Part shown: piece after piece, positions 9,564 to 21,119 of the stretch
Numbering within the stretch: the first letter of the stretch is position 1
Layout of the letters: each line of letters opens with the position of its first letter
Source of the DNA: Corynebacterium kalinowskii
Lineage (GTDB): Bacteria > Actinomycetota > Actinomycetes > Mycobacteriales > Mycobacteriaceae
NCBI RefSeq assembly: GCF_009734385.1
Contig: NZ_CP046452.1
Location: 1,302,001 to 1,366,000, forward strand
Length of the DNA stretch: 64,000 nt
Reading direction: 5' to 3'
Made by a program: the position numbers and the translations under genes
Notes under the pieces: generated by a model
What the model was told of the DNA's origin: nothing
Databases searched by the model: none
What the model saw: only the letters and a program-made list of their open reading frames with translations

Positions 9564-10774
9564 TACTTGAACTCCAATCGCTGATTCACGTAGGCCAAGT
9601 AGCTCTCGGCGTTCCGCTTTGTTTCCGCCAGACTGTCGCCACCAAACTTAGCCAATACAGCGCGTGCTAGCACCAGGGCGACCATAGCCTCGGCCACCAC
9701 CCCAGCCGCGGGAACAGCGCACACGTCGGAACGCTGATGAATGGCGCTGGCTGCGCTGCCGTCTTTCATATCGATAGTCTTCAGCGCTCGGGGAACCGTG
9801 GAAATAGGCTTCATAGCGGCGCGGACCACCAGGGACTCGCCATTCGTCATCCCGCCTTCCAGACCACCGGCACGGTTACTTTCACGATGAATACCGGCTC
9901 CATCACGCACGATTTGATCGTGGGCAGCGCTGCCCCGGCTGCGAGCTTGCGCGAAACCATCGCCCATTTCAACGCCCTTGATGGCCTGGATGCTCATCAG
10001 CGCTGCGGCCAACTGTGCATCCAGTCGCTGCTCACCAGACACGTGGGAACCGAGTCCAATGGGTAGACCATGGACTACGACCTCAACCACACCGCCCAGA
10101 GTATCTCCAGACTTCTTCGCATCTTCGATCTCCGCGATCATCTTCGCTTCTGCATCTTTGTCGAGGGCACGCACTGGCGAGGCATCGATCTGCTCAAGAT
10201 CCGCAAAGCTCGGGAGCTCACCCTCGTAGGAATACTCGCCGATTCCGATAACGTGGGAGACAACCTCGACTCCAAGGACCTCCCGTAGGAAACTGCGGGC
10301 CAGGGTTGCTGCTGCCACACGGGCCGCGGTCTCGCGGGCGGAAGCGCGTTCCAGCACATTGCGGGCATCTTCGAAGTCATACTTGAGCATGCCCGAGTAG
10401 TCCGCATGGCCCGGGCGCGGACGCGTCAGCTGGGCGCCTCGACCGGACTCGAATGCTTTCTGATTCTCTTCATCAGACATATCAACCGCATCAGCGGACA
10501 TGATCGTGGTCCACTTCGGCCACTCGGTATTGCCGATCATGATGGCAACCGGACTACCCAGCGTTTTGCCTAGTCGTACGCCGGTGAGCAGCGTGACCTC
10601 ATCGGCTTCAAACTTCATGCGCGCTCCGCGCCCATAGCCGAGGCGACGGCGTGCGAGCTGGGCGGAGACCTCCTCGGATGACAGTGGCACGCCAGCTGGC
10701 ATGTTCTCTACCATCGCGATAAGGGCTTGGCCGTGGGATTCACCTGCAGTTGTCCATCGAAGCATGCCCAACAT
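9563..10774 (-). CDS. aroC: Chorismate synthase
   Basis: Makes chorismate from EPSP using reduced FMN, last common step to aromatic amino acids and folate. About 400 residues. Motifs: [17 protein letters not shown] at the N-terminus, [23 protein letters not shown] for the FMN site, and [17 protein letters not shown] near the C-terminus. The open start is ATG 10774; a second ATG at 10765 gives the usual MLRWTTAGE beginning and may be the real one. First of four overlapping aro genes. Confidence 0.96.
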   Translation of the reverse strand: MLGMLRWTTAGESHGQALIAMVENMPAGVPLSSEEVSAQLARRRLGYGRGARMKFEADEVTLLTGVRLGKTLGSPVAIMIGNTEWPKWTTIMSADAVDMSDEENQKAFESGRGAQLTRPRPGHADYSGMLKYDFEDARNVLERASARETAARVAAATLARSFLREVLGVEVVSHVIGIGEYSYEGELPSFADLEQIDASPVRALDKDAEAKMIAEIEDAKKSGDTLGGVVEVVVHGLPIGLGSHVSGEQRLDAQLAAALMSIQAIKGVEMGDGFAQARSRGSAAHDQIVRDGAGIHRESNRAGGLEGGMTNGESLVVRAAMKPISTVPRALKTIDMKDGSAASAIHQRSDVCAVPAAGVVAEAMVALVLARAVLAKFGGDSLAETKRNAESYLAYVNQRLEFK

Positions 10775-10795
10775 TGTCTCATGTGACCGGGTTCA

Positions 10796-11182
10796 TTAGT
10801 AGCTGATACCCCCTATTTGGCCACTTGGAAGCACGAACGCCGCTAGCCACGTTGCCACAATCATCGAAGGACCATGTGGCAATGACCGGCGCCGCATTAA
10901 AGCACAGCCAGCAACTGTCAATAGCGATGCCAGTGCTATCGCCATGAGAAGAGCGAGAAAATTGCCGGCTAGTGCAACCGTGCCCAAACTCAGCGCCAAC
11001 TTCACATCTCCACCGCCGATCCCCCGACGGCTATAGAGCGCAGCCCATAACAGGCCACCCCACACGCAGTTCGGATAGCAATAGGCAGCAACAACGGCAG
11101 CGGGCAGCGTCAACCAATCTGGCAAACGCCGAAAGCACACGTCAAAACCACAGAGAATAGTCCCCCACAGATATACCCCCAT
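10796..11182 (-). CDS. A24-family prepilin-peptidase-like membrane protein
   Basis: 128-residue hydrophobic protein with four or five membrane segments. It keeps the aspartyl-protease layout of type IV prepilin peptidases: a first Asp in FRRLPDWLTLPAAVV and the GxGD motif in RRGIGGGDVKLALSLG. The N-methylation domain of PilD is absent. Insertion between aroE and aroC is typical of corynebacteria and mycobacteria. No pilus genes are in the window, so the substrate (Tad-type prepilin is likely) is inferred from the family only. Confidence 0.75.
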   Translation of the reverse strand: MGVYLWGTILCGFDVCFRRLPDWLTLPAAVVAAYCYPNCVWGGLLWAALYSRRGIGGGDVKLALSLGTVALAGNFLALLMAIALASLLTVAGCALMRRRSLPHGPSMIVATWLAAFVLPSGQIGGISY

Positions 11183-11248
11183 GTAGACAAGAATAATTCA
11201 AAACGGTCGTGGCGGGCGAGCCGTTGCCCTTCGAGCAATCTGCCGGAA

Positions 11249-12001
11249 CTAAAACAGTTCGGATTCCAGAGCAGCCCGCATCTCAGGACGCGGGGCCGAA
11301 TAACCGGTGAACAGCTCAAACTGGGCATACGCCTGGTGGGCAAGCATAACGTGTCCAGCCACACACGGAATCCCCTTCTCCTGTGCCTGGGCAATCAAAG
11401 GCGGAGGCCACGGACTGTAGCTGACGTCGAACAACGGGCTGGAAATCTCGAGATGACCAGCAGCGGCTCCGGGCAACGTCGAAATAACCACATCGGCTTT
11501 CGGGATCGGCCCTAAGGGGAGCCAATGAGCGTCGACAAGCTCTGCCAGCTCGGCGGTTCGATCGCTGCGGTTCATTACCGTGATGTCGGTGACTCCGCTT
11601 TCCCGCAGGGCCCACAGGACTGCGCGTGCGGTTCCCCCGGCGCCAAGGACAACAGCCGAGGTAGGGCTGTCGATTCCTAGTTCGTCTAGAGCGCCCAGGA
11701 CGCCGAGACAGTCGGTGTTATCGGCCAGCCATCCATCGTCGGTACGCACCAAAGTGTTCGCGGAACCAATTTCTTTGGCCCTGGGAGTTACCGCGTCCGC
11801 GAACTCCAAGGCTGCGAATTTGCAGGGCATGGTGACGGAGTATCCCGCATAGTCCCGGGAGATGAGTGCCGGCAACTGCTCGGCGGTGCACTCCTGCTTT
11901 TCATAGCTCCAGTCCAGGCCGAGCGCCCGATAACCAGCGGTATGAAGCAACGGAGACAGCGAGTGTTCGATCGGGCTGCCTAATACAGCTGCTTTAGCCA
12001 T
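11249..12001 (-). CDS. aroE: Shikimate dehydrogenase
   Basis: NADPH-dependent reduction of 3-dehydroshikimate. 250 residues. Substrate pocket VLGSPIEHSLSPLLHTAGY at residues 5-23 (Ser-Ser motif), catalytic TMPCK with its lysine near 62, TDCLG with the Asp near 97, and the dinucleotide motif VVLGAGGTARAVLWAL near 117. It starts at ATG 12001, sharing a base with the mltG stop. Some corynebacterial paralogues act on quinate instead; position in the aro cluster favours the biosynthetic role. Confidence 0.94.
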   Translation of the reverse strand: MAKAAVLGSPIEHSLSPLLHTAGYRALGLDWSYEKQECTAEQLPALISRDYAGYSVTMPCKFAALEFADAVTPRAKEIGSANTLVRTDDGWLADNTDCLGVLGALDELGIDSPTSAVVLGAGGTARAVLWALRESGVTDITVMNRSDRTAELAELVDAHWLPLGPIPKADVVISTLPGAAAGHLEISSPLFDVSYSPWPPPLIAQAQEKGIPCVAGHVMLAHQAYAQFELFTGYSAPRPEMRAALESELF

Positions 12002-13152
12002 CAGCGCTGGCTATCCAAGACACCGTTGTCGATCGACTTCTGAGTATCCCGCTGGTGATCCTCAAAGGAGCGGTTGAACACCGTGGTGCCGTCCTTATCG
12101 ATGGTGACGAAGAAGAGCCAATCGCCCTGCGCTGGATTCTCCATGGCCGCAATAGCTTCCATCGAAGCAGCAGAGATTGGTGTCTCTGGCAATCCGTCCT
12201 TGGCATAGGTGTTCCACGGAGTCACGCGGGCGCGATCCTGGTCAGTGGTCGCGATTTCCTGTTCCGGCAAACCGTAGTTGACGGTGGAGTCGAATTCGAG
12301 TCGCATCGGCTCCTTCAGACGGTTGAGAATAACGCGGGCAACCTTGTCAAAATCACCGCGCGGAGCTTCCCGCTCGACCAAAGAGGCGGCTGTGAGCAGC
12401 TCATACGGGCTCAAGCCAATAGCCTGCGAACGCGCGACAATGCCCGATTCCTCATACTGTTTCGCCGAACGCGTGATCAGATCCTGCAGGATCGCTGTGG
12501 CATCGTGCTGCGGGTTGATCACGTACTGGCCAGGGATAATGAGGCCTTCCAGCCGCTTCGGATCGTTGCCACGCTTTGCGACGACTTCCCGCGCCCACTC
12601 TGGCACGCCGAGCGTCGCCGGATCGGCCGTCGCTGCCACCTGCTCCAGCTGGGCAACCTTGACACAGTTGTTGGAATGCTTGCAGGTCACTTCCTCGATA
12701 GTCGAGTAAATGCCCTTTCGGAGCTGACCGCCCACCACTCGTACGTCCGCAAGTGTCTGACCACCCGGGACTTGCAGCAGCTCTACCTTGTTCTGAGGGT
12801 TCACCAGAGCCGAGACAGCTTCCTTGGCCGACATTTCCTTTTGTACCCGATAGAAACCAGGAGTGACGTTTGCGGCGGAATCGTTTTGTCCCGCAGCGGC
12901 TTGGAATGCACCATTGGACTTGACCACGCCGGCTTCCACCAACTCGGGGCCGAGCTCTGAGATAGTTTCGCCTTCGGCGATTTCGACCATTACCTCTTCA
13001 CCGTTGCCAGTGCCCTGGTAGTCCATCAAGCTAGGCGGATTGGCTCGCACATAGGCAACATAAACCACCGTTCCAATCAAGAGGAGTAAACACGCGACGA
13101 GGACAGCCAGCCCACGTTCACGACGCTTCCGGTACTTAGGTTCCATTCTCAT
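12001..13152 (-). CDS. mltG: Endolytic murein transglycosylase MltG
   Basis: Membrane-anchored lytic transglycosylase that cleaves nascent glycan strands and sets chain length. 383 residues: short basic cytoplasmic N-terminus (PKYRKRRERG), one membrane segment at residues 14-34, a LysM-like region, then the YceG catalytic domain with LLTAASLVEREAPRGDFDKVARVILNRL, where the Glu in VEREA is catalytic, and TVNYGLPEQE. It lies 1 nt downstream of the ruvX stop. Confidence 0.93.
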   Translation of the reverse strand: MRMEPKYRKRRERGLAVLVACLLLLIGTVVYVAYVRANPPSLMDYQGTGNGEEVMVEIAEGETISELGPELVEAGVVKSNGAFQAAAGQNDSAANVTPGFYRVQKEMSAKEAVSALVNPQNKVELLQVPGGQTLADVRVVGGQLRKGIYSTIEEVTCKHSNNCVKVAQLEQVAATADPATLGVPEWAREVVAKRGNDPKRLEGLIIPGQYVINPQHDATAILQDLITRSAKQYEESGIVARSQAIGLSPYELLTAASLVEREAPRGDFDKVARVILNRLKEPMRLEFDSTVNYGLPEQEIATTDQDRARVTPWNTYAKDGLPETPISAASMEAIAAMENPAQGDWLFFVTIDKDGTTVFNRSFEDHQRDTQKSIDNGVLDSQR

Positions 13153-13153
13153 G

Positions 13154-13645
13154 TCAGCTTTCAGCCCTTTCTAGGTACCGCTGTCGAGCGTCCAACCAGG
13201 ATTGCAGAATCTCTACTGCTGCCACTTGGTCGATAATCGCGCGGGTTTGCTTCTCCGTCTTGCCAGCTGCGTGCACTGCGCCGAGCGCTGCGACGGTAGT
13301 GAGGCGCTCGTCGCCCATCCGGACAATGACATCGCTGCGGCGACGAATGCGGAAAGCAATCTCTTTAGCGTGCTTGACGCTGCTCGAGCCTTGTCCTTTG
13401 AGGTCGCGTGGCAGGCCGACAACGACCTCAACAACCTCGTGTTCATCAAGCAGCTCCAAGATGCGCTCGATGTCTTCCTGGTCACGGTCCTTAAGACCGG
13501 TCTTACGCGGGATTGTCTCCAAAGGCATGGCTAGGGTTGCCTCTCGATTGGAGTAAGCAACCCCGATCCGGACCGTGCCGACGTCAAGTGCGAGTCGACG
13601 CCCGTGCCCTGGATCATCATGTCCAGGAATGTCCGGTTTCACCAT
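13154..13645 (-). CDS. ruvX: Holliday junction resolvase-like RuvX (YqgF)
   Basis: 163-residue RNase H-like nuclease of the YqgF family, linked to pre-16S rRNA 5' maturation and proposed as a junction resolvase. Motifs: [17 protein letters not shown] with the first Asp near residue 20, [14 protein letters not shown] with the Glu/Gly strand, and [13 protein letters not shown]. Located between alaS and mltG, the usual order. Gap to alaS is 55 nt. Confidence 0.93.
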   Translation of the reverse strand: MVKPDIPGHDDPGHGRRLALDVGTVRIGVAYSNREATLAMPLETIPRKTGLKDRDQEDIERILELLDEHEVVEVVVGLPRDLKGQGSSSVKHAKEIAFRIRRRSDVIVRMGDERLTTVAALGAVHAAGKTEKQTRAIIDQVAAVEILQSWLDARQRYLERAES

Positions 13646-13700
13646 GCATCTAACCTATCGTTTCGCTGAATGAATCAGCTGCAGTTTTGCGGGCGTGTCC

Positions 13701-16358
13701 CTAAAGAGATTCCAATTCCTTCTTGACGGCCTCAAAGCCTGCCTGGAGACCTGCGATGTTGGAACCTGCGCCTTGAGCCATGTCAGGCTTACCGCCGCCA
13801 CGCCCATCAACGTACTGACCGATGAGCTTGACCAAATCACCGCTCTTGACGCCTCGGGCGATAGCGGACTTCGTCGCTGCAACGATGTACGGCGCCTTGC
13901 CCGCTGACTCCGCACCCAGCACGATAACGGCATCCTTGTTGGCGATCTGGCCGCGCATCTCAGTTGCGATGCCGCGCAGCTCGCCAGCTTCGATGCCAGC
14001 CGGAAGCTGAACAGCAATAACGTGGAAACCATTGACATCCTGAGCGGACTCAACGTACTTAAGGCTTTGTGCGACCAACTGTGCGCGGCGCATCCGCTCA
14101 ACTTCCTTTTCGGCAGCCTTGAGCTTTTCGGTGAGCGCCGCGATACGATCCGGCAGTTCCTCCGATGGTGCTTTCAAGGAGGCGGCCAAACCGGCAGCCA
14201 GAGCGCGTTCCTTAGACAGGTAGCTGAAGGAATCCAGGCCGGAGTACGCCTCGATTCGACGAACTCCGGAACCGACAGAGCTCTCGCCGAGCACGGCAAC
14301 TGGACCAATTTGCGAAGAGTGCGCGACGTGCGTTCCGCCACACAGCTCCATGGAGAACGGGCCGCCGATCTCCACCAGGCGCACCTCGTTGCCGTAGTTC
14401 TCACCGAACAGCGCCATCGCACCCATGGCCTTGGCCTCAGCCAAAGTGGTCTCGAAGGTGTTGACGGCCCAGTCATTGTCCACTGCTTGGTTCGTGATCT
14501 GCTCGATCTGGTGCAGCTGCTCTGGGGTCAGTGCTTCGGTGTAGTTGAAGTCAAAGCGGAGGTAGCCAGGCTTATTCATGGAACCTGCCTGGACGGCCGT
14601 CGGGCCGAGCACCTGGCGCAGCGCAGCGTGGATCAAGTGGGTGCCGGTGTGAGCCTGGCGCGCAGCGTGACGCCACTGCTTATCGACGCTCGCAGTCACG
14701 GCCTCCAATCCCAGTTGACCTTCTTGGACAACGGCCTTGTGTACCCACAGCTTCTTGCCGATCTTCTGCACGTCTGTGACGTTGAGCAATGCTCCGACAG
14801 CACGGATCAAGCCGCGGTCGCCCAGCTGGCCGCCAGCTTCGGCATACATCGGCGTGACATCAAGGATGACCTCAACCTCGTCGCCCTGACCAACAGTGGT
14901 CTTCTTTTCACCACCCGAGATCAGTCCGAGGACGCGAGCTTCAGCTTCGAGATTGTCGTAGCCCACGAACTCGGTTGGGTTTTGGTCGACCCACTCGCGG
15001 TAGATCGTCAGATCGGCGTGGCCATGCTTCTTGGCCTGCGAATCGGCCTTGGCACGGGCCTTTTGCTCTGCCATCAGCGAGTGGAAGCCCTCTTCGTCCA
15101 CCTTGAGGCCAGCCTCGGCGGCCATCTCCAGGGTGAGGTCAATCGGGAAACCGTAGGTGTCATGGAGAGTGAACGCCTCGTCACCGGCGATGGTGGTCTT
15201 GCCTGCGGACTTAGCTTCGGCAGCAGCGTCCTCGAAGAGCTTGGTGCCGGATTCCAGGGTGTTGAGGAAGGCCTTCTCCTCGTTGACTGCAACAGCCAAA
15301 ATGCGCTCGCGAGAATCCGCAATCTCTGGGTAGGACGGGGTCATCGTGTCCATGATGGTGTTCATGAACGCTTCCATGGTGGCGCCTTGCGCGCCGAGCA
15401 GTCGTGCAGAACGGATAATGCGGCGCAGCAGGCGGCGCAGAATGTAGCCACGGCCCTCGTTGCCTGGAGTGACACCATCGAGGATCAGCATCATGCCGGT
15501 GCGGGAGTGGTCCGCGATGACGCGGAAACGAATGTTGTCCTGGTCGTTGGAGCCGTATGTTGCGCCGGTGAGCTTTTCTGCGGTGTCGATGACCGGGCGG
15601 AGCAGGTCGGTTTCGTAAACGTTGTCCACGCCCTGTAGCAAGCAAGCGATACGCTCGACGCCCATGCCGGTATCGATGTTCTGCTTCGGCAGTGGGCCGA
15701 GGATTTCGAAGTTGTCCTTACCGATGCCCTCGCCACGCTCGTTCTGCATGAACACGAGGTTCCAGATTTCCAGGTAACGGTTGTCGTCAGCCTCAGGGCC
15801 ACCGTCCTTGCCATGCTCCGGGCCACGGTCGTAATAGATCTCAGAACATGGGCCACATGGGCCTGGTACGCCCATCGACCAGTAATTGTCGGCCATGCCG
15901 AGGCGCTGAATGCGCTCGGCCGGAATACCGATCTGCTTGTGCCAGATGTCGGCAGCTTCGTCATCGTCGAGGTAAACAGTGACCCATAGGCGCTCTGGGT
16001 CGAAGCCGTAGCCGCCGTCCTCGACGGAGTTGGTCAGCAACGACCAAGCGTGCTTGATGGCACCTTCTTTGAAGTAGTTGCCAAAGGAGAAGTTGCCGGC
16101 CATCTGGAAGAAGGTGTTGTGGCGAGTAGTGATGCCCACTTCTTCGATGTCCAACGTACGAACGCACTTCTGGATACTCGTCGCGGTCTCGAAAGGTGGG
16201 GTCTGCTGACCCAGGAAGTATGGCTTGAACGGCACCATGCCGGCGTTGACGAAGAGCAGGTTCGGATCGTCGAGAATCAGGGACGCGCTGGGCACGGCGG
16301 TGTGTCCGGCGTTAACAAAGTGCTGGGTGAACCGTTCCCGGATCTCATGAGTCTGCAC
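13701..16358 (-). CDS. alaS: Alanyl-tRNA synthetase
   Basis: Class II synthetase charging tRNA-Ala. I chose the GTG at 16358 ([18 protein letters not shown]), which gives 885 residues, the usual length, and is preceded by AAGGAA; an upstream ATG at 16442 would add 28 residues unlike the family. Domains: catalytic core 1-240, editing domain with [12 protein letters not shown] (zinc HxxxH) near 585 and [10 protein letters not shown] near 685, and a C-Ala domain at the end rich in Gly ([16 protein letters not shown]). A single-copy essential gene. Confidence 0.95.
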   Translation of the reverse strand: MQTHEIRERFTQHFVNAGHTAVPSASLILDDPNLLFVNAGMVPFKPYFLGQQTPPFETATSIQKCVRTLDIEEVGITTRHNTFFQMAGNFSFGNYFKEGAIKHAWSLLTNSVEDGGYGFDPERLWVTVYLDDDEAADIWHKQIGIPAERIQRLGMADNYWSMGVPGPCGPCSEIYYDRGPEHGKDGGPEADDNRYLEIWNLVFMQNERGEGIGKDNFEILGPLPKQNIDTGMGVERIACLLQGVDNVYETDLLRPVIDTAEKLTGATYGSNDQDNIRFRVIADHSRTGMMLILDGVTPGNEGRGYILRRLLRRIIRSARLLGAQGATMEAFMNTIMDTMTPSYPEIADSRERILAVAVNEEKAFLNTLESGTKLFEDAAAEAKSAGKTTIAGDEAFTLHDTYGFPIDLTLEMAAEAGLKVDEEGFHSLMAEQKARAKADSQAKKHGHADLTIYREWVDQNPTEFVGYDNLEAEARVLGLISGGEKKTTVGQGDEVEVILDVTPMYAEAGGQLGDRGLIRAVGALLNVTDVQKIGKKLWVHKAVVQEGQLGLEAVTASVDKQWRHAARQAHTGTHLIHAALRQVLGPTAVQAGSMNKPGYLRFDFNYTEALTPEQLHQIEQITNQAVDNDWAVNTFETTLAEAKAMGAMALFGENYGNEVRLVEIGGPFSMELCGGTHVAHSSQIGPVAVLGESSVGSGVRRIEAYSGLDSFSYLSKERALAAGLAASLKAPSEELPDRIAALTEKLKAAEKEVERMRRAQLVAQSLKYVESAQDVNGFHVIAVQLPAGIEAGELRGIATEMRGQIANKDAVIVLGAESAGKAPYIVAATKSAIARGVKSGDLVKLIGQYVDGRGGGKPDMAQGAGSNIAGLQAGFEAVKKELESL

Positions 16359-16453
16359 GACAGGTGTTCCTTGCTTCAGGTGGCGAATAAAGTTACGGGA
16401 CACTACTTTACCCGCTCTCGCCGACCGCTTTTCGACGGCCATAGCTAAATTAT

Positions 16454-17794
16454 CTAGCCAAGTCCCCGAACAATCCTCCGTAAGCGACCCAGAAAGTCAT
16501 GGAGGCGCTTTTCGGCGCCGTGCGTTGTCGGTTCGTAGTACACCGCTTGATTAAGCTCATCCGGCAGATACTGCTGGGTGACTACGCCTCGTGGGTCATC
16601 GTGTGGGTACTGGTAGCCCACAGCATTGCCGAGTTTCTCGGCTCCCGCATAGTGCCCATCGCGCAAATGCGGTGGCACCACCCCGACATTGCCGCGACGG
16701 ACGTCGGCAAGCGCGCGGTCGATGGCCATATACACCGCGTTCGACTTTGGCGCGGTGGCCAGGTGAACCGTCGCGTGGGCAAGGGTGATGCGCGCTTCCG
16801 GCATGCCGATGAAACTTACCGCGTGGTAGGCAGCAATCGCGGTTTGCAACGCTGTGGAATCGGCCATCCCAATGTCTTCACTGGCGTGAATCACTAAGCG
16901 CCGAGCGATGAAGCGCGGGTCTTCACCGGCGTCGATCATCCGCGCCAGATAGTGCAACGCTGCATCGACATCTGAGCCACGGATGGACTTGATGAACGCC
17001 GAGGTGATGTCATAGTGCTGGTCGCCGTCCCGGTCGTAGCGGGCAACCGCTCGGTTAATGTTCACACCAACAATTTCGGCAGTAAGGGTCTCCCCTTCAG
17101 CAAGCGCCTCGGCGGCGGCTTCTAGGTAGGTCAGGCTGCGACGAGCATCTCCGCCTGCAAGTTGCACGAGCATATCGATGGCATCGTCGGTTGATTTCAA
17201 CTTGGCTGCGTAACCCCGGTCGTCGATAAGCGCCCGCATAAGGACCGCACGAATATCTTCCGGCCCCAAAGATTTCAGTTGGATAAGCAGCGAACGCGAC
17301 AACAGCGGTGCCACCACAGAAAACGACGGGTTCTCCGTGGTCGCAGCGACCAGCAACACCGTGCGATTTTCAACTGCAGCTAGCAATGCATCCTGTTGAG
17401 TCTTGGAGAAGCGATGGACCTCATCGATGAAGAGGACGGTGCGTTTGCCGTGCACCAGATCGCGTCGGGCCTGGTCGATGACCGCGCGCACCTCTTTCAC
17501 CCCTGATGACAGTGCAGACAATCCGACAAAGTTGTCGCCGGCCGCGGCGCTAATCAGCGAAGCTATGGTGGTCTTTCCGGTGCCTGGTGGACCGTACAGG
17601 ATCACCGATGCTTCACCCGAGCCCTCAATGATGCGACGCAGTGGCTTTCCGGGACCGAGCACATGCCCCTGCCCCATCACCTCATCGAGCGAACGCGGCC
17701 GCATCCGCACGGCTAACGGTGCGTCGTGCGATGGGTGAAAATAGTCACTCGCAGAATTGTCAGGTTCGGAGGAAAACAACGATTCTTGGCTCAC
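16454..17794 (-). CDS. rarA: Replication-associated recombination protein RarA (MgsA)
   Basis: AAA+ ATPase acting at stalled forks, related to clamp loaders. GTG at 17794 ([12 protein letters not shown]) gives 446 residues and lies 2 nt after the upstream stop. Longer starts run into that gene. Motifs: [19 protein letters not shown], Walker [17 protein letters not shown] near 68, Walker [13 protein letters not shown] near 121, sensor 1 [10 protein letters not shown]. The C-terminal tetramerisation part is present ([11 protein letters not shown]). Confidence 0.93.
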   Translation of the reverse strand: MSQESLFSSEPDNSASDYFHPSHDAPLAVRMRPRSLDEVMGQGHVLGPGKPLRRIIEGSGEASVILYGPPGTGKTTIASLISAAAGDNFVGLSALSSGVKEVRAVIDQARRDLVHGKRTVLFIDEVHRFSKTQQDALLAAVENRTVLLVAATTENPSFSVVAPLLSRSLLIQLKSLGPEDIRAVLMRALIDDRGYAAKLKSTDDAIDMLVQLAGGDARRSLTYLEAAAEALAEGETLTAEIVGVNINRAVARYDRDGDQHYDITSAFIKSIRGSDVDAALHYLARMIDAGEDPRFIARRLVIHASEDIGMADSTALQTAIAAYHAVSFIGMPEARITLAHATVHLATAPKSNAVYMAIDRALADVRRGNVGVVPPHLRDGHYAGAEKLGNAVGYQYPHDDPRGVVTQQYLPDELNQAVYYEPTTHGAEKRLHDFLGRLRRIVRGLG

Positions 17795-17796
17795 GG

Positions 17797-19047
17797 CTAC
17801 CCATCTGAGTTCCGCAGGCGCTCCACAATGTCGGCCGCGAATCGCCGAACCGACGCAAAGCGGCCATCGTCCCAACGGGCCGTAAACCGAGCTAGCGCCT
17901 CGAAAGTCTCATACAAGTCCTTGCGCACCAAACGACCTTCCGCGGTGCCTTCAGAGAGAAAATCAGCCGTAAACAGATTGAACTCGGCGTCAATATCCGC
18001 TGCAACCAGTGCTTCGATCTCCGGCTCCAGCTCCTGCCCCAGGGAAGTGTCCTCAACCGCCCCCACCAAGGACACTGCCTGGTTCATCGAGCCGTGGTAC
18101 AAGTAGGCGACGCTGGCAAGCGCCCAGCCCACCAAAGCGGTCACGATCCTGTTGCCACGTCGGTCCATGTTGTCAGCGTTCGGCCACATCTCTCGAACTT
18201 CGCGGGCCCACGATTCTACGAATGCATCGACCTCGTCATCGGAGATGATCTGAGCGGATACGAATTGTGGAAATCCGGCGATAACGCAGGCCACGTCAAA
18301 AGTGACATCGCGGAAACCAGCCCATTCGTAATCCAGGAAATACGTGCGCTTGGCAGAAACGATGTTGTCCGGAGACAAGTCAAACGGAGTGAACGCGCGG
18401 TGTTTTCCGGAAGTAAGGCGTCGCTTTGCTTCGCTGGCAGCCACCCGCACTTCCGCGGGGACAGCAACCCCGGATTGCTCAATGAGCTCCAGACCATTGT
18501 CAATGCTGGCGAGCAACGACAAGTCGCGCAAATTCTGCAAGTGCGCGGTATCTGGGTGGCTCTTCAGCATGCGATTGAGCAAAACCTCGAAGTCTGGCTC
18601 ATGCATGGCGGTACCGACGTGGAGCTTGCCCAATGAGCGTCCCAGGTTCCGCAGGTGTTGCTTGCGGAGTTCGTTATTCGGGCTTGCCAGCAGTTCTTCG
18701 TACGTCTCACTGTCGCCCGCGTCGGTGATTACGATGATGCGGTGGTCGATATCGTAAGCGAGCAGCATAGGACCGGGCCGAACTTCTTCGCTCAGCGAAT
18801 TGGTGAACTGGTAGGCAACGATTTCACGTACCAGCGCTGCGTCATCGATGGGATCATCAGAGGCTGGCACATACTTGATCACCACTGACCGCTCGTCCAA
18901 AAATGGCGAGGCAGCAACGCGGGCGCGGAGCACCCTGGCCGAGCCGGAACCACCCAATGTTTCGGGGTCGGAGAGTGTCTGGGTGCCACCGAGTCTGCGA
19001 GTAAGCAGCTCGGCCGCCAGCCCAACTATCTCCGATTCCGTCGGCAT
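17797..19047 (-). CDS. APH/choline-kinase-like phosphotransferase
   Basis: 416 residues from ATG 19047, preceded by AAAGGA at a good distance; an in-frame start 24 nt upstream has no better signal. It has the aminoglycoside phosphotransferase fold: [11 protein letters not shown] (ATP-side lysine) near 60, RSLGKLHVG, catalytic loop [12 protein letters not shown] near 220 and [17 protein letters not shown], the metal-binding Asp. The usual HxD in the catalytic loop is PFD, so the His is missing while the Asp and Asn stay. Substrate unknown. It is 2 nt from rarA. Confidence 0.7.
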   Translation of the reverse strand: MPTESEIVGLAAELLTRRLGGTQTLSDPETLGGSGSARVLRARVAASPFLDERSVVIKYVPASDDPIDDAALVREIVAYQFTNSLSEEVRPGPMLLAYDIDHRIIVITDAGDSETYEELLASPNNELRKQHLRNLGRSLGKLHVGTAMHEPDFEVLLNRMLKSHPDTAHLQNLRDLSLLASIDNGLELIEQSGVAVPAEVRVAASEAKRRLTSGKHRAFTPFDLSPDNIVSAKRTYFLDYEWAGFRDVTFDVACVIAGFPQFVSAQIISDDEVDAFVESWAREVREMWPNADNMDRRGNRIVTALVGWALASVAYLYHGSMNQAVSLVGAVEDTSLGQELEPEIEALVAADIDAEFNLFTADFLSEGTAEGRLVRKDLYETFEALARFTARWDDGRFASVRRFAADIVERLRNSDG

Positions 19048-19160
19048 TTCATGGTCCTTTCGTGAACCCATAAGCTCAGGATGCTCTCATTCTACGTCGA
19101 AAAAGCCCTCGGTAACATACCTTTATTGATAATGGTGTCCTTTGGGCGAACAGGGCAGAA

Positions 19161-19190
19161 AGTGGCTTGGTCAATTTCAGCCAAGCCACT
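19161..19190 (-). terminator. Intrinsic terminator after aspS
   Basis: Perfect 10-bp stem AGTGGCTTGG / CCAAGCCACT around a 10-nt loop, 29 nt past the aspS stop. The downstream minus strand has only a weak T stretch (TTCTG). It separates aspS from the phosphotransferase gene. Confidence 0.7.
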
Positions 19191-19218
19191 TCGCATTAGT
19201 TACGGTAAAAGACGGCGC

Positions 19219-21021
19219 TTACTTGGCAGCCTCAGCGTCCACTGCTTGCTTCGGCTTGGCATCAATGCCAGCTTCCTTACGCTGCTGCGGAGTAATCGGT
19301 GCCGGAGCGTCAGTAAGCGGATCCACGCCGCCACCGGACTTCGGGAAGGCAATGACATCGCGGATCGAATCGAACCCGCCCAGCAGGGAGACGATACGGT
19401 CCCAGCCGAAAGCGATGCCGCCGTGCGGAGGGGCGCCGTAGGAGAATGCCTCTAGCAGGAAGCCGAACTTCTCCTGCGCCTCTTCTTCGGTGATGCCCAT
19501 GACCTTGAACACACGTTCCTGCACGTCACGGCGGTGAATACGGATGGAACCGCCACCAATTTCATTGCCGTTGCAGACCAGGTCATACGCGTAGGCAGTT
19601 GCTTCGCCTGGGTTTTCTTCGAAGTTATCGATCCACTCAGGCTTTGGCGAGGTAAAGGCGTGGTGGACCGCAGTCCAAGCGGAGTGTCCCAGGGCGACGT
19701 CTCCGGATGCCGTGGCGTCCGCTGCTGGCTCGAACAGCGGTGCGTCAACGATCCAGGTGAATGCCCAGTCCCCGTCCTTAATGAGGTCGAGCTTGCGGGC
19801 GATCTCACCACGAGCTGCGCCGAGGAGTGCGCGGGAGCTCTTGACATCTCCGGCGGCAAAGAAGATACAGTCACCAGGTTGTGCGCCAACGTGCTCAGCG
19901 ATGCCGGCACGCTCTTCATCTGTGATGTTCTTGGCCACTGGACCACCCAGCTCGCCGTCTTCACCGATGAGGATGTAAGCCAGGCCCTTGGCGCCACGCT
20001 GCTTGGCCCAATCCTGCCAGGCATCAAGCTGGCGACGTGGCTGGGATGCGCCACCCTGCATAACGACGGCACCGACGTAGTCATTCTTGAACACGCGGAA
20101 TGTGGTGTTTTCGAAGAACTCGGTGCATTCGACGATTTTGATGTCAAAGCGCAGGTCTGGCTTATCCGAGCCGTAGTATTTCATAGCGTCGGCGTAGGTC
20201 ATGCGCGGAATCGGAGTCTGAACTTCGTAACCGATGAGCTTCCAGATTTCGGTAGCGAGCTCCTCGCCCAGCGCCATGACATCGTCCTGGTCCACGAAAG
20301 ACATCTCGATGTCCAACTGGGTGAACTCAGGCTGGCGGTCAGCACGGAAGTCTTCGTCACGGTAGCAGCGAGCGATCTGGTAGTAACGCTCCATACCTGC
20401 CACCATCAGCAGCTGCTTGAACAGCTGAGGGGACTGAGGCAGCGCGTACCAAGAGCCTGGCTTCAGGCGTGCTGGCACCAGGAAGTCGCGGGCACCTTCC
20501 GGGGTGGAACGAGTAAGCGTAGGAGTTTCGATCTCAGTGAACTCATTAGCGTCGAGCACGCGACGCGCAGCTTTACTGACCTCGGAGCGCAGCCGCAAAG
20601 CGTCACCCTGGGACTTGCGACGCAGATCCAGGTAGCGGTACTTCAGGCGGGTTTCTTCGCCCACTTCACCAGAATTAGACTGGTCATCGATCTGGAACGG
20701 AAGCGGAGCAGCCTCATTGAGAATCTCCAGCTCGGTGACGTTGATCTCGATCTCACCGGAAGCAAGGTTCGGGTTCTCGGACCCTTCTGGACGAGCCTCG
20801 ACGACGCCAGTAATGCGCAAACAGTACTCGGAACGCAACGAGTGAGCACGCTCAGCGACGTCACTTTCGCGGAACACCACCTGTGCCAGGCCTGAGCAGT
20901 CACGCATATCGATGAAGATCACGCCGCCGTGATCTCGTCGGCGGGCAACCCAACCGGTGAGGGTAACGGACTGCCCTACTGTGTCTTTACGGAGATCGCC
21001 CGCAAGGTGTGTGCGCAACAC
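19219..21021 (-). CDS. aspS: Aspartyl-tRNA synthetase
   Basis: Class IIb synthetase, 600 residues. N-terminal OB-fold anticodon domain 1-105 ([23 protein letters not shown]), motif 2 [25 protein letters not shown] near 208-232, bacterial GAD insertion about 285-410, motif 3 [15 protein letters not shown] near 548. Whether it also charges tRNA-Asn cannot be decided here, since no asnS or gatCAB is in the window. Own promoter region is shared with the divergent zinc peptidase gene. Confidence 0.96.
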   Translation of the reverse strand: MLRTHLAGDLRKDTVGQSVTLTGWVARRRDHGGVIFIDMRDCSGLAQVVFRESDVAERAHSLRSEYCLRITGVVEARPEGSENPNLASGEIEINVTELEILNEAAPLPFQIDDQSNSGEVGEETRLKYRYLDLRRKSQGDALRLRSEVSKAARRVLDANEFTEIETPTLTRSTPEGARDFLVPARLKPGSWYALPQSPQLFKQLLMVAGMERYYQIARCYRDEDFRADRQPEFTQLDIEMSFVDQDDVMALGEELATEIWKLIGYEVQTPIPRMTYADAMKYYGSDKPDLRFDIKIVECTEFFENTTFRVFKNDYVGAVVMQGGASQPRRQLDAWQDWAKQRGAKGLAYILIGEDGELGGPVAKNITDEERAGIAEHVGAQPGDCIFFAAGDVKSSRALLGAARGEIARKLDLIKDGDWAFTWIVDAPLFEPAADATASGDVALGHSAWTAVHHAFTSPKPEWIDNFEENPGEATAYAYDLVCNGNEIGGGSIRIHRRDVQERVFKVMGITEEEAQEKFGFLLEAFSYGAPPHGGIAFGWDRIVSLLGGFDSIRDVIAFPKSGGGVDPLTDAPAPITPQQRKEAGIDAKPKQAVDAEAAK

Positions 21022-21119
21022 TTAGGATGTTCCTTCCAATGGGAATTACTGTTAATAGTCGTGTCGAGTCTACTCGGAAGGCCCTCGAATTGTTGCACTT
21101 GGGGGTTGCTTAAAGAAAG

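Noticed and set aside
14022..15638. Long open frame on the plus strand opposite alaS (about 538 codons)
   Set aside because: Exact antisense shadow of a conserved gene in high-GC DNA; no ribosome site and no recognisable protein.
19534..20895. Plus-strand open frame opposite aspS
   Set aside because: Shadow of aspS with no motif.
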